Positions 25,819 through 34,222 of a stretch of 64,000 bases of DNA are shown here, in pieces. The stretch spans positions 1,178,001 to 1,242,000 of the forward strand of contig CAVXSP010000001.1 in NCBI GenBank assembly GCA_963764505.1, given 5' to 3'. The notes beneath the pieces are model-generated. The model saw nothing but the letters and a program-made list of their open reading frames with translations, did not search any database and was not told where the DNA came from. Both the position numbers and the translations under genes were made by a program. Position 1 is the stretch's first letter, and each line of letters opens with the position of its first letter. The stretch is from CAVXSP01 sp963764505 (GTDB lineage Bacteria > Acidobacteriota > Vicinamibacteria > Vicinamibacterales > SCN-69-37).

Positions 25819-26694
25819 CTACTTGAGCTGCTTCTTCAGGAATTCGACCACGATCGGCCACGACTCCTGCGCGGCCTCGAGATTCGCTTCCCGTCCGGCC
25901 TGCGCGAACATGAACCCGTGGCCGGCGCCCTCGTACGTGTGCACGTCGTAGCTCTTCCCGAGCTTCTTCATCGCGGCCTCCGTCACCGGCACCGTCGCGC
26001 CAATCCGCGCGTCGTCGCCGGCGTAGAGCCCGAGCACCGGCGCCTTCACGTTGGCCAGTTCCGCGGCGACGGAATCCGGCGTCGCGGCGTTCGAGCTCGC
26101 CCCCGGCGCGTCGCCGTAGTAGACGACGGCCGCGTCGAGATTCGGTTGGTGCGCGGCATAGCCGAAGCTGCGGGCGCCGCCCCAGCAGAAGCCGATCACG
26201 GCCGTCTTGCCGTTGGACGCGGGCAGGTCCTTGCCGTAGGCCAGCGCGGCGTCGAGGCGCGCGTCGACGTCGGCGGGCGAGAGCGAGGAGATCGCCTGGC
26301 CGACCCCGCGGCCGAGCGACTCGGATCCACCGCCGTTCGGTCCCTTGCCTGACAGGAAGTCGGGCACGATCGCGATGAAGCCGTCCTGCGCGAGCTGGTC
26401 GCCCATCGCGCGCGCGAGGTCGCGCATGCCGAAGATGTCGTGGATCACCAGGACGACCCCGGCCTTGTCCGACCGCTCCGGGTAGACGATCCAGGACTTG
26501 AGCGCGGTGCCATCGCCCAGCTTGATGTCGATCCACTGGCCGTGGCGCGGCGATTCCTGGAGCTTGCGTGCCGCGTGCTCGTTCGTCCCGGGCGGAATCG
26601 ACGGGTTCCACGGCACATTGACGGCCGGCGCCTGGGCGCCGACTGGCGCGCCGAGCACGAGGCAGCACCCGAGGAGGAGAACGGCGGATTTCAT
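25819..26694 (-). CDS. exported dienelactone hydrolase-family protein
   Basis: A 291-residue alpha/beta hydrolase with a signal peptide ending near GAPVGAQA. Dienelactone hydrolase landmarks are VVLVIHDIFGMRDLARAMGDQLAQ, the Cys nucleophile elbow AVIGFCWGGARSF at about residue 166, an Asp in LGLYAGDDARIG and the catalytic His in YEGAGHGFMF. It should hydrolyse lactones or related esters in the periplasm; the substrate is unknown. GGAGGCTCC precedes the ATG directly. It is divergent from the gluconate permease with only 23 bp between start codons. Confidence 0.87.
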   Translation of the reverse strand: MKSAVLLLGCCLVLGAPVGAQAPAVNVPWNPSIPPGTNEHAARKLQESPRHGQWIDIKLGDGTALKSWIVYPERSDKAGVVLVIHDIFGMRDLARAMGDQLAQDGFIAIVPDFLSGKGPNGGGSESLGRGVGQAISSLSPADVDARLDAALAYGKDLPASNGKTAVIGFCWGGARSFGYAAHQPNLDAAVVYYGDAPGASSNAATPDSVAAELANVKAPVLGLYAGDDARIGATVPVTEAAMKKLGKSYDVHTYEGAGHGFMFAQAGREANLEAAQESWPIVVEFLKKQLK

Positions 26695-26717
26695 GGAGCC
26701 TCCAGAATCGCCATATT

Positions 26718-28070
26718 ATGCCAGCCCACATGCAGGGCACGCTCCTTCTCGTCTACACGGGCGTCGCGGTCGTCGGGCTCATCGTGCTCATCGCCCGGTT
26801 CAAGGTGAACTCGATCGTGGCGCTGGTCGGCGCGTCGCTCTTCATCGGGCTCGCCGGCGGGCTCCCGGCCGCCCGGGTGCTCACGAGCTTCCGGGACGGC
26901 GTCGGCGGCGTGCTCGGCTCGATCGCGATGATCCTGGGCTTCGGCAACATGCTCGGCAAGATGCTCGCCGAGTCCGGCGGAGCCGAGCGTATCGCCGGCA
27001 CGCTGGTGGCGTGGATGGGAGAGAAGCGCGTGCACTGGGCGATGCTGTTCATCGCCTGCCTGGTCGGCGTGCCGGTCTTCTTTCAGGTCGGATTCGTCCT
27101 GCTCATCCCGCTGACGTTCTTGCTCGCGCGCCGGACGCGGACGCCGGTGCTCTACGTCGGGCTGCCCCTGCTCGCGGGCCTGTCCGCGATGCACGGCCTC
27201 GTGCCGCCGCATCCCGGGGCGCTGGCCGCCGTCGGCATCCTTCACGCGGACATCGGCCGGACCATCTTTCTTGCCCTCGTCGTCGGCGTGCCGGTGGCGG
27301 CCATTGCCGGGCCCATGCTGGCCGGATTCGTGGCCAGGCGGGTGCCGTTCGAGCCGGCTGGCGCCCTCGCCGCGCAGTTCACCGAGCAATCGTCCGGGCG
27401 AAGCCTTCCCGGATTCGGGATCACCGTCCTGACCGCACTCCTCCCGGTGATCCTGATGCTGCTCGCGACCGGCGTGGATCTGATCCTGACGCCCGAGGAT
27501 CGGCTCCGGCGGTTCCTCGATTTCGTCGGGGATCCGGTGCCGGCGATGCTGATCGCGGCCGTGTTCTCGTTCTACACCCTGGGCCTGGCGCGCGGATTCA
27601 GCCGGGAGGACGTCCTGCGGTTCAGCGAGGAGTGCCTCGCGCCGCTCGCCAGCATCCTGCTCATCATCGGCGCCGGCGGCGGATTCGGCGGGGTGCTCGC
27701 CGCAAGCGGCGTTGGCGGGGCGGTCGCCGAGTTCGCCGCCCGTTTCCACGTGCCGCCGCTGGTGCTCGGCTGGTCGATTGCCGCGCTGATTCGCATCGCC
27801 ATCGGATCGGCCACCGTCTCGATCACGACCGCCGCCGGGATCATGGCGCCGATGCTCGCGACGCAGCCCGGCACGAACGTCGAGCTCATGGTGCTCGCCA
27901 TGGGCGCCGGATCGGTCATCTTCTCGCACGTCAACGACGCGGGGTTCTGGCTGGTGAAGGAGTACTTCGGGATGAGCGTGATCCAGACGCTCGAGACCTG
28001 GTCGGTCGTCGAGACGGTGATTTCGGTGCTGGGGCTGATCTTCGTCCTTGGCCTGAATTTCGTGCTCTGA
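26718..28070 (+). CDS. GntP-family gluconate:H+ symporter
   Basis: A 450-residue inner-membrane permease with about 12-14 hydrophobic segments. Family motifs are LIARFKVNSIVALVGASLFIGL, GFGNMLGKMLAESGGAERIA, MHGLVPPHPGALAA and SATVSITTAAGIMAPM followed by SHVNDAGFWLVKEYFGM. GntP members import gluconate and related sugar acids with protons. There is no Shine-Dalgarno; CATATT/TATTAT sits immediately before the ATG at 26718, so a leaderless transcript starting near the second ATG (26730) is possible. A dehydrogenase making sugar acids (frameshifted gene at 8674) exists in the window, but no direct link is visible. Confidence 0.9.
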   Translation: MPAHMQGTLLLVYTGVAVVGLIVLIARFKVNSIVALVGASLFIGLAGGLPAARVLTSFRDGVGGVLGSIAMILGFGNMLGKMLAESGGAERIAGTLVAWMGEKRVHWAMLFIACLVGVPVFFQVGFVLLIPLTFLLARRTRTPVLYVGLPLLAGLSAMHGLVPPHPGALAAVGILHADIGRTIFLALVVGVPVAAIAGPMLAGFVARRVPFEPAGALAAQFTEQSSGRSLPGFGITVLTALLPVILMLLATGVDLILTPEDRLRRFLDFVGDPVPAMLIAAVFSFYTLGLARGFSREDVLRFSEECLAPLASILLIIGAGGGFGGVLAASGVGGAVAEFAARFHVPPLVLGWSIAALIRIAIGSATVSITTAAGIMAPMLATQPGTNVELMVLAMGAGSVIFSHVNDAGFWLVKEYFGMSVIQTLETWSVVETVISVLGLIFVLGLNFVL

Positions 28071-28082
28071 TTCGAGTACCGA

Positions 28083-28158
28083 CTATCGGCTACGGGCTAC
28101 GGGCTACGGGCTACGGGCTACTGGGCTATGGGCGCTCTGGGCTGCGGGCCACGGACTA
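28083..28158. repeat. degenerate 7-bp tandem repeat (GGGCTAC)
   Basis: Starting 13 bp after the gluconate permease stop, GGGCTAC is repeated four times almost perfectly, then decays into 7-8 bp variants (TGGGCTAT, GGGCGCTCT, GGGCTGC, GGGCCAC). The rest of the stretch to about 28340 contains no recognisable gene. The same unit type is found at 20116 and 47151. Confidence 0.8.
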
Positions 28159-28339
28159 CGCTGAACACGCGGTCGCGCGGATGCGTCGCGCTCCCGGGCC
28201 GGCCTCCGGTCCGCCGCGCAGCCGTTCAGTGCCGTTGTGACTCCTAGAATCTTTTGACGGAGTCGGGATTGCCATTCGTGCGATCCCGTGTCGGTCGTCG
28301 GGCGGTTGCCGCGGGATCTCGCGTCCGCCTTGTCGGCAG

Positions 28340-28650
28340 TACCCGTGCGGCCATGTCCTCGACGCCGGCGAAATCGTCGAAGCCGATCCGCCACGGCGCC
28401 TGGTGATCCGCTGGCAGCACCAGAGAAGGCCGAGCTCGCGGCCGAGGGCGACTCGCTCAGCACGATCGAACTGGAGCCGCATGGCCCCGCGGTCAAGCTC
28501 TCCATCACCCACACTATCGAGCGCGACCCGTCGACGCTGATCGCGGCCGTCTCAGGCGGCTGGCCGAAGATCATGTCCAACCTGAAGTCCCTGCTCGAGA
28601 CCGGTTCCATCGTGCTCCAGGACGCGTATCCCGCGAGCCCTCAGCGATAG
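28340..28650 (+). pseudogene. SRPBCC (AHSA1-like) protein remnant
   Basis: Two reading frames hold consecutive pieces of one domain. One frame reads VLDAGEIVEADPPRRLVIRWQHQ (about 28355-28423). The next frame continues with EKAELAAEGDSLSTIELEPHG, AVKLSITHTIERDP and ends LIAAVSGGWPKIMSNLKSLLETG before a stop at 28648. This is the C-terminal two thirds of an AHSA1-type START-fold protein. A one-base frameshift near 28421 splits it and the N-terminus is absent. It lies 9 bp before the hydrolase remnant, an arrangement common for intact copies of this gene pair. Confidence 0.65.
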
Positions 28651-28659
28651 GAGCGATCG

Positions 28660-29248
28660 ATGACTTCCGAACCGGTGCGGCACCCACTCGACCGAGGCGC
28701 CACGACCAGCCACGGATACGCGCCCGTCAATGCGTTGCACATGTACTACGAAATCGAGGGCACGGGCACGCCACTGGTCTACATCCCTCCGGCGCTCTCG
28801 GACACGCCGGGTTGAACTCGTTTCCGGAACTGGCTCTCGCTCGAGCAATACGCCGAAGACGTCGTGGCGCTGTTGACGCACCTTGGCATCGCACGGGCCG
28901 ACGTCCTTGGCCAGAGCTATGGCGGCGCCACCGCGATCACGATGGCGGTGCGCCACCACGCTGCGGTTCGACGTGCCTCCGAGCGCCGCTGCCCGTGCAT
29001 TCGACTTCGAGCGAGAGGCGTACAAGAAGGTCGCTCCACACCCGGACGCCTGGCCACGACTCTGGAACAAGGTGGCGAGCCTCGATTGGCGAGGATTTTC
29101 ACGTGAGGCATTGGCGTCGATCGCGGCTCCGGTACTCGTCATCCTTGGCGATCGCGATTTCGTCCGGGTCGAGCATGCGGTCGAAACGGTGAAGTTGATT
29201 CACGCCCGCTTTGCCCTTGGCAACCAGACGCCCGACCACTGGGCGTAG
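28660..29248 (+). pseudogene. alpha/beta hydrolase remnant
   Basis: An ATG with AGGAG upstream opens a frame reading NALHMYYEIEGTGTPLVYIPPA and stops at 28813. The same frame resumes with LSLEQYAEDVVALLTHLGIARADVLGQSYGG (nucleophile Ser elbow), then the homology shifts frame near 28975 to FDFEREAYKKVAPHPDAWPRLW and SIAAPVLVILGDRDFVRVEHA (acid Asp). About 40 residues before the lid and more after the nucleophile are missing, and the C-terminus lacks the catalytic His. The stop, deletions and frameshift make this a clear relic. Confidence 0.75.
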
Positions 29249-29285
29249 AATAGGCGCGATCCGTTCATCTTCCCGAGGCGATGCG

Positions 29286-30566
29286 ATGGCGACGCAGATC
29301 CGTTCCACTCTTCTGTTGTCGGCCGCCCTGGCGGGGGCGATGGCCGCGGCCGTCGCCGCTGCGCGGCCCGGCCAGGCCGGGCTCGTCGTTCACGAATGGG
29401 GCACGTTCACGTCGGTCGCCGGGCCTACGGGCTGGTCGGTGGACTGGGCGCCGCTCAGCGGCCCTCAGGATCTGCCCTGCTTCGTGTCGCACCAGACGCC
29501 GACGCAGCCCGGCCTGGGGAATATCCAGGTCAAGGGCCGCGACATTTACGGGCTGCTGAGGATCCTGCCTCAGTTGGCGGCCGCGTCGGGACCGGCAACG
29601 GCGTCGGGACAGGCGCCGACGATCGCCGTCCCGCCGGCAGTCATGACCGCGAAAGTCCGCATGGAGACACCCGTGCTCTACTTCTACTCACGGGAACGCG
29701 TCGATGTCGACGTGAAGGTCTCCTTCCGCCAGGGCGTCATGAGCGAATGGTACCCGGCGGCCAGCGTGCCGGCGGTGAATCTCGCGCAGCCGCTCGTGAC
29801 GACCACGGGCAGCATCGAGTGGCCGTCGGTGGAAGTCCGCCCGGGCGTGGACGTGACGTACCCGCAGGACGCGGTGAAGAGTCATTACTACGCCGCGCGC
29901 GACGTGGACGCCGCGCCGCTCCAGGTCGGCGGACAGTTCGAGAAGTTCCTGTTCTACCGCGGCCTTGCCGACTTCCAGCCGACGATCACTGCCACCGTTG
30001 AGCGAAACGGCGACGTCGTCGCGAGCGTGCCACCTGGAACGACCGGACTCGTGCTGTTTGAACGGCGCCACGGCCATGTCGGATACCGCGTCGGACACGT
30101 AGCCGGCGACCGCGTCACCTTGTCACGGCCGCGCGCGGGAAGCGTCGACGCGCTCCGCACCAATCTCGAGACGATGTTGACGGCCAGCGGTCTCTATCCT
30201 CGCGAAGCGAAGGCGATGGTCGAGACCTGGCGCGACTCCTGGTTCGAGGAAGGTACCCGGATCTTCTACGTCATCCCCAAAGCGGTCGTTGACGAGCGGC
30301 TTCCCTTGACCATCTCACCGGCGCCGGCCGAAATCTCGCGTGTGTTCGTCGGCCGTCTCGAGCTCATCACGCCGGACATCAAGGATGACGTGGAGCGGGC
30401 GATCGTGAACAACGACCTCGACACGCTCAGCAGCTACGGTCGATTCCTCGATTCGATCGTCCTGCAACTCGGCGACCGGCCGGCGATTACGAAGTACCCG
30501 GCGCGTACCGTCGGCGCTTTGAGCGCGGTGGCGCGATCGTCAGCGCACCCGGCCGCCTGCCAGTAG
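29286..30566 (+). CDS. exported protein of unknown function
   Basis: A 426-residue exported protein with a signal peptide ending around AAARPGQA. The mature part opens LVVHEWGTFTSVAGPTG and contains an all-beta first half (METPVLYFYSRERVDVDVKVSF, EKFLFYRGLADF) and a helical second half (LRTNLETMLTASGLYPREAKAMVETWRDSWFEEGTRIFY). I do not recognise a characterised family and see no catalytic signature, though the sequence looks fully coding. GAGG precedes the ATG at 29286 by about 8 nt. It stands alone between the hydrolase relic and a kinase fragment, so the context gives no functional hint. Confidence 0.75.
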   Translation: MATQIRSTLLLSAALAGAMAAAVAAARPGQAGLVVHEWGTFTSVAGPTGWSVDWAPLSGPQDLPCFVSHQTPTQPGLGNIQVKGRDIYGLLRILPQLAAASGPATASGQAPTIAVPPAVMTAKVRMETPVLYFYSRERVDVDVKVSFRQGVMSEWYPAASVPAVNLAQPLVTTTGSIEWPSVEVRPGVDVTYPQDAVKSHYYAARDVDAAPLQVGGQFEKFLFYRGLADFQPTITATVERNGDVVASVPPGTTGLVLFERRHGHVGYRVGHVAGDRVTLSRPRAGSVDALRTNLETMLTASGLYPREAKAMVETWRDSWFEEGTRIFYVIPKAVVDERLPLTISPAPAEISRVFVGRLELITPDIKDDVERAIVNNDLDTLSSYGRFLDSIVLQLGDRPAITKYPARTVGALSAVARSSAHPAACQ

Positions 30567-30600
30567 AGATTCGAAAGGCGATCCGCGGTCCGGGCCGTTC

Positions 30601-30759
30601 GTGCTCCTCACGCCAGGCCAGCCACTCGGGCGCTACGAAGTCCTCGGCAAGCTCGGCGAGGCCGGGATGGGCGTCGTCTACACGGCCCGTGACGTCGACC
30701 TGAAACGTCCGGTTGCGATCAAGGTCCTCCCTTCCTTGTGGGTTCCGAACTTCCGATGA
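30601..30759 (+). pseudogene. truncated Ser/Thr protein kinase N-terminus
   Basis: A 52-codon frame reading LGRYEVLGKLGEAGMGVVYT and then DVDLKRPVAIKVLPS ends in a stop at 30757. This is exactly the start of a Pkn-type kinase: the glycine-rich loop (GKLGEAGMGVVY) and the VAIK lysine. Everything after the first lobe's beta-3 strand is missing. A recombination or deletion seems to have joined this stub to the next gene's upstream region. Confidence 0.75.
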
Positions 30760-30784
30760 GGCGCGCGGACGCGGATCCGTCTCC

Positions 30785-32077
30785 GTGATCGACGCGCAGA
30801 AACTGCCTCCGCGCGTCCTCCCGATCCTGTACTACGGCACCGCGCACCTCGCGCTCGCGCTGGCGTTTGCCGCGATCGTCGCCGACCCGGGCCGCGTGGC
30901 CGCGTTCTTCTATCAGCCTCGGATGCTCGCCGTCGTCCATCTCGTCACCCTCGGCTGGATCACCGCGTCCATCCTCGGCTCGCTCTATCTCGTGGGACCG
31001 ATCGCGCTGCGCGTCCGGTTTGCCGCGAGCTGGGTCGACTACACCGCGTACGGCCTCGTCGTGATCGGCATCATGGGAATGGTCGCCCACTTCTGGATTC
31101 AGGAGTACGGCGGAATGGCGTGGTCGGCTGCGACCGTCGGCACCGGCATCCTTCTCGTCGGCGCACGCATCGTGCCCGAGCTTTCCAATGCAGGCGTTCC
31201 GGCAGCCGTGCGTGCGCACGTGATGCTGGCGTTCGCGAACATCGGCGCCGCGGCCACGCTCGGCGTGCTGATTGGATTCGACAAGATCCACCGCTTCCTG
31301 CCGGGCGCGACGCTGTCGAACGTGTTCGCGCACGCGCATCTGGCCGCGGTCGGCTGGGCGTCGATGATGGTCGTCGGCGTCGCGTACCGGCTGCTGCCGA
31401 TGGTGCTGCCGGCCCAGATGCCGGAAGGACCCCGGCTCTGGCTCACGGCGGCGCTGCTGGAGATTGGCGTGGTGGGTCTCGCCGCCACCCTTCTCCTACG
31501 CAGCTGGTTCACGTGGATCTTCGCCATCACAATCGTTGCCGGCTTCGCGGTGTTCCTGTCGCAGGTCGCCTGGATGCTGCGCCGGCGGCGCCCACGGCCG
31601 CCGGCGCTTCGAACGCCCGACCCCGCCGTTCTGCACGCGGCCGCCGCGTTCGCGTCGCTCGTGATCGCGGCGGCGCTCGGCGTCTGGCTGACGCTGGCGC
31701 CGGCGTTCTCGCCCGGTGTCGTGATGGCGTACGGCGTGTTCGGACTCGTCGGATTCCTGTCGCAGCTCGTTGTCGGCATGGAAGGACGGCTGCTGCCGAC
31801 GTTCGCGTGGTACTGGGCGTTCGCCAACACCGGCCAGAAGGGGCCGGTGCCGTCGCCGCACGTGATGGGCTGGCGGGCGGGTCAGTTGACGGTGTTCGCG
31901 CTCTGGCTGGCGGGTGTGCCGGCGCTGGCCTTCGGCCTCGCGCTCGACATCGTCCCGCTCGTGGGGGCCGCGGGCTGGGTCCTCCTCGCCGCCACGCTCC
32001 TCGACACTGCCAACGTCGTCCTGATCTTACGCTACGCGTTCATGACGCCGACCGGATCATCGTCAACAGCATCTTGA
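30785..32077 (+). CDS. polytopic heme-oxidase-subunit-I/NnrS-like membrane protein
   Basis: A 430-residue protein with about 12 membrane helices. Helix-embedded histidines occur in YYGTAHLALALAF, MLAVVHLVTLGWITASILG and FAHAHLAAVGWASMMVVGVAYRLLPMV, the spacing expected for heme ligands in NnrS or cytochrome oxidase subunit I-like proteins. No Cu-B/Tyr signature of true terminal oxidases is evident, so it may bind heme for another purpose. The GTG at 30785 is chosen since the longer frame runs back into the kinase fragment. Its stop overlaps the convergent cupin gene by 38 bp. Confidence 0.6.
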   Translation: MIDAQKLPPRVLPILYYGTAHLALALAFAAIVADPGRVAAFFYQPRMLAVVHLVTLGWITASILGSLYLVGPIALRVRFAASWVDYTAYGLVVIGIMGMVAHFWIQEYGGMAWSAATVGTGILLVGARIVPELSNAGVPAAVRAHVMLAFANIGAAATLGVLIGFDKIHRFLPGATLSNVFAHAHLAAVGWASMMVVGVAYRLLPMVLPAQMPEGPRLWLTAALLEIGVVGLAATLLLRSWFTWIFAITIVAGFAVFLSQVAWMLRRRRPRPPALRTPDPAVLHAAAAFASLVIAAALGVWLTLAPAFSPGVVMAYGVFGLVGFLSQLVVGMEGRLLPTFAWYWAFANTGQKGPVPSPHVMGWRAGQLTVFALWLAGVPALAFGLALDIVPLVGAAGWVLLAATLLDTANVVLILRYAFMTPTGSSSTAS

Positions 32078-32375
32078 ATCGTGTGCGCGCCCGCACCGCG
32101 TGCGGGTGATTCGCGGGCAGCAGGATGAGATCGCCTGCGCCTAGCAGTTTCGGCTGGCCGTCGATCGCGATCTCCGCCTCGCCCTCGAGAATCTGAGCGA
32201 CCGCGTCGTACGGCGACGTATGTTCGGTCAACGATTCGTCCTGGTCGAACGCGAACAGCGTGATGGTTCCGGTTGCGCGCTTCAGCAGGATGCGGCTGAC
32301 GACCGAGCCATCCTGGTAGGTGATGAGATCGAGCGGTCGAACCCGCTCGGCGGCTGGCACTTCACTGGCGGCCAT
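32040..32375 (-). CDS. small cupin-domain protein
   Basis: A 111-residue single-domain cupin. The barrel motifs are seen as LFAFDQDESLTEHTSPYDAVAQILEGEAEI (motif 1 with His/Glu) and GDLILLPANHPHAVRA (motif 2 with His). Such proteins bind a metal and small ligands; functions range from regulators to isomerases. It is 21 bp from the start of the downstream nitrilase-family gene's stop and probably part of the same transcript. Its last 38 bp overlap the end of the convergent membrane protein. Confidence 0.82.
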   Translation of the reverse strand: MAASEVPAAERVRPLDLITYQDGSVVSRILLKRATGTITLFAFDQDESLTEHTSPYDAVAQILEGEAEIAIDGQPKLLGAGDLILLPANHPHAVRARTRFKMLLTMIRSAS

Positions 32376-32396
32376 GCAGCGTCCCTTTGTGACTAC

Positions 32397-33368
32397 TCAC
32401 TCTTCGAACTTGACCTTCCGGGTGTCCTGCTCGCGGCCGGTTGGCACCGCGAGCGGCGCGTAGAGCTCCGGCCGACGCGCGCGCATCCAGCGGCGGCCCG
32501 TGGCCTCTGGCAGGAGCGACGGATCCAAATCCGCCACGACCATCGCGTCGTCCGCGGCCCACGTCTCGGCCAGCACCCGGCCGTAGGGATCGAGAATCAT
32601 CGCATTGCCCGTCCGAATTTCGTCGTCGTCCACGCCGACGCCGTTGGCGAAGACCAGGAAGACGCCGTTGTCGTGCGCACGACTCGGCAGCCAGCGCATA
32701 AGCCAGCCACGGCCTTTGTCGCCGCGAAATTCCCGCTCGATCGCGTCACGGTCGGCGTGCCGGTGGTCCCACAGCGCGCGGTCGACCAGACCCATCAGGT
32801 GCGGGTTGCGGCTGCGCACGCCGCCCGTCTGGTGCGGCGCGATCAGGACGTCCGCGCCGGCGAGCGCCGTCAACCGGACGTTTTCGACGATGTTGCAGTC
32901 GTAGCAGATGAGCACGCCCGCGCGCAGGCCGCCAGGCAGGTCGAAGACGGTGTACTCCGAGCCGCTGCGAATCAGATCGTGCTCGAACGCGTGCAGCTTC
33001 CGATGCCGGTGCACCTGGCCGTCCGGCATCGCCACGACATATGTGTTGTGAAAGACGTCAGGGCCGGCGCGCTCGACCAGCCCGGCCCCAATGACAATGC
33101 GATGCTTCGCGGCAAGAGCCACGAGCCGCTCGGTGGACGGACCGGAAGGCACCGGCTCGGCCAGGGCGCAGAGATCTTGCGCGGACAGGTTCCGGATGAA
33201 CCAGTAGCCCGTTACACAGCATTCAGGACAGACGACGAGCTGCGCGGCTCGCTCGGCTGCCTCTGCGACGAACCGCTCGATGGTCGCGAAGTTGGCGGTC
33301 TTGTCGCCGGGAGCGCTTTGGAACTGCACGGCGGCGGCACGTAGCGGGCGGGTCGAAGTCTCACTCAC
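32397..33368 (-). CDS. carbon-nitrogen hydrolase (nitrilase superfamily)
   Basis: About 323 residues with the complete nitrilase triad: Glu in LVVCPECCVTGYW, Lys in HRHRKLHAFEHD and Cys in GVLICYDCNIVEN. LHLAFPE-like C-terminal IRTGNAMILDPYGRVLAE is also typical. It hydrolyses a C-N bond of an amide, carbamoyl or nitrile; the branch cannot be fixed. No ATG is available: the GTG at 33368 starts the conserved part (AAAVQFQSAPGDK follows about 10 residues later); a TTG 24 codons upstream is possible. No Shine-Dalgarno is seen. The 205 bp upstream, to the TetR stop, hold nothing recognisable. Confidence 0.85.
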   Translation of the reverse strand: MSETSTRPLRAAAVQFQSAPGDKTANFATIERFVAEAAERAAQLVVCPECCVTGYWFIRNLSAQDLCALAEPVPSGPSTERLVALAAKHRIVIGAGLVERAGPDVFHNTYVVAMPDGQVHRHRKLHAFEHDLIRSGSEYTVFDLPGGLRAGVLICYDCNIVENVRLTALAGADVLIAPHQTGGVRSRNPHLMGLVDRALWDHRHADRDAIEREFRGDKGRGWLMRWLPSRAHDNGVFLVFANGVGVDDDEIRTGNAMILDPYGRVLAETWAADDAMVVADLDPSLLPEATGRRWMRARRPELYAPLAVPTGREQDTRKVKFEE

Positions 33369-33573
33369 CGGAGACGATCGTAGCGCAGACGCGATGCAGG
33401 AGCAGCCGCCGAAAGGATCCACACTCGCCAGCGCCGACAAGGAGACGTCGAGAACGACAGTCCCAGAGAAAAAGAGGGTCGTGGTGCCCGAATCCCGCCA
33501 CGTCTGAAGATCTGAGACCGGACCGCATGTCTCTAATGTGGCCTATTCTCGGCCCCAATCACTGGCCCGGCTC

Positions 33574-34194
33574 TCAGCGCCGGACGCGCGCGAACGCCTC
33601 GAACGCCTCGTAGAACACCTCGTCGGGGTAGAGCTCTGGCGTGAGGATGCGGTGCATCACGAGTCCCTCGATGAGCGTGTGGATCACACGGACGAGCACA
33701 TCGGCGGGCATCGGCAGCTCGTCCTCGCCGAACGCGCGCAGCCATGCGGCGCCGTACTCGTAGCTGCCTCTCGTGATCTCGAGGACGCGTGTCCGTAGTT
33801 CGGAATGCGTCAGCGCGTACGCGACGCCCGTGAGTCGTCCAACAGCGGCGGGCGCCCGCTCGTCGACTGCGGCGAGCGTTGCCTCTGCGAGCGCACGCAT
33901 CGCTTCGGCGAACGTCGCACCCTTCGCCACTTTGGGAACGACCGGTGCCCAGTACCTCTGCCCGAGCGCAATGAACAGCTCGTCGCGATTCCTGAAGTTC
34001 CCGTAGATCGCGCCGGTCGTCATGCCGGCGCGCTTCGCGACCTCCTCCATCGTCGTCCGCTCGTGTCCCTTCTCCCGTATCAGGACGCGTGCAGCTTCCA
34101 GGAGCGCCGCGCGCGTGCGCTCGCGTTTGTCCCCTTTCGGCTTGCCCTTGGGTGAGGGCTTTTCGTGCGGGCCTGTTGCCTTTACAGTTGCCAT
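33574..34194 (-). CDS. TetR/AcrR-family transcriptional repressor
   Basis: A 206-residue regulator with a Lys-rich N-terminal arm, then a helix-turn-helix (TRAALLEAARVLIREKGHERTTMEEVAKRAGMTTGAIYGNFRNRDEL, about residues 27-73) and a C-terminal ligand-binding domain. It is divergent from the serine hydrolase at 34223, separated by 28 bp that contain a perfect inverted repeat. This layout strongly suggests that it represses both itself and the hydrolase and is released by a small ligand. No ribosome-binding site is seen before the ATG. Confidence 0.92.
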   Translation of the reverse strand: MATVKATGPHEKPSPKGKPKGDKRERTRAALLEAARVLIREKGHERTTMEEVAKRAGMTTGAIYGNFRNRDELFIALGQRYWAPVVPKVAKGATFAEAMRALAEATLAAVDERAPAAVGRLTGVAYALTHSELRTRVLEITRGSYEYGAAWLRAFGEDELPMPADVLVRVIHTLIEGLVMHRILTPELYPDEVFYEAFEAFARVRR

Positions 34195-34199
34195 CAGAC

Positions 34200-34222
34200 A
34201 TAAAATAGTACATCTATTTTAT
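34200..34222. promoter_or_regulatory. TetR-type operator: perfect 9-bp inverted repeat
   Basis: ATAAAATAG (34200-34208) and CTATTTTAT (34214-34222) are perfect 9-bp arms around TACAT, a 23-bp palindrome in AT-rich sequence between two divergent start codons. TAAAAT on each strand could serve as the -10 element for the gene reading that way, so a bound repressor would block both promoters. Confidence 0.8.

Noticed and set aside
30713..30784. Upstream start for the membrane protein inside the kinase stub
   Set aside because: It would use a TTG and translate kinase DNA out of frame; the GTG at 30785 begins the hydrophobic protein more plausibly.
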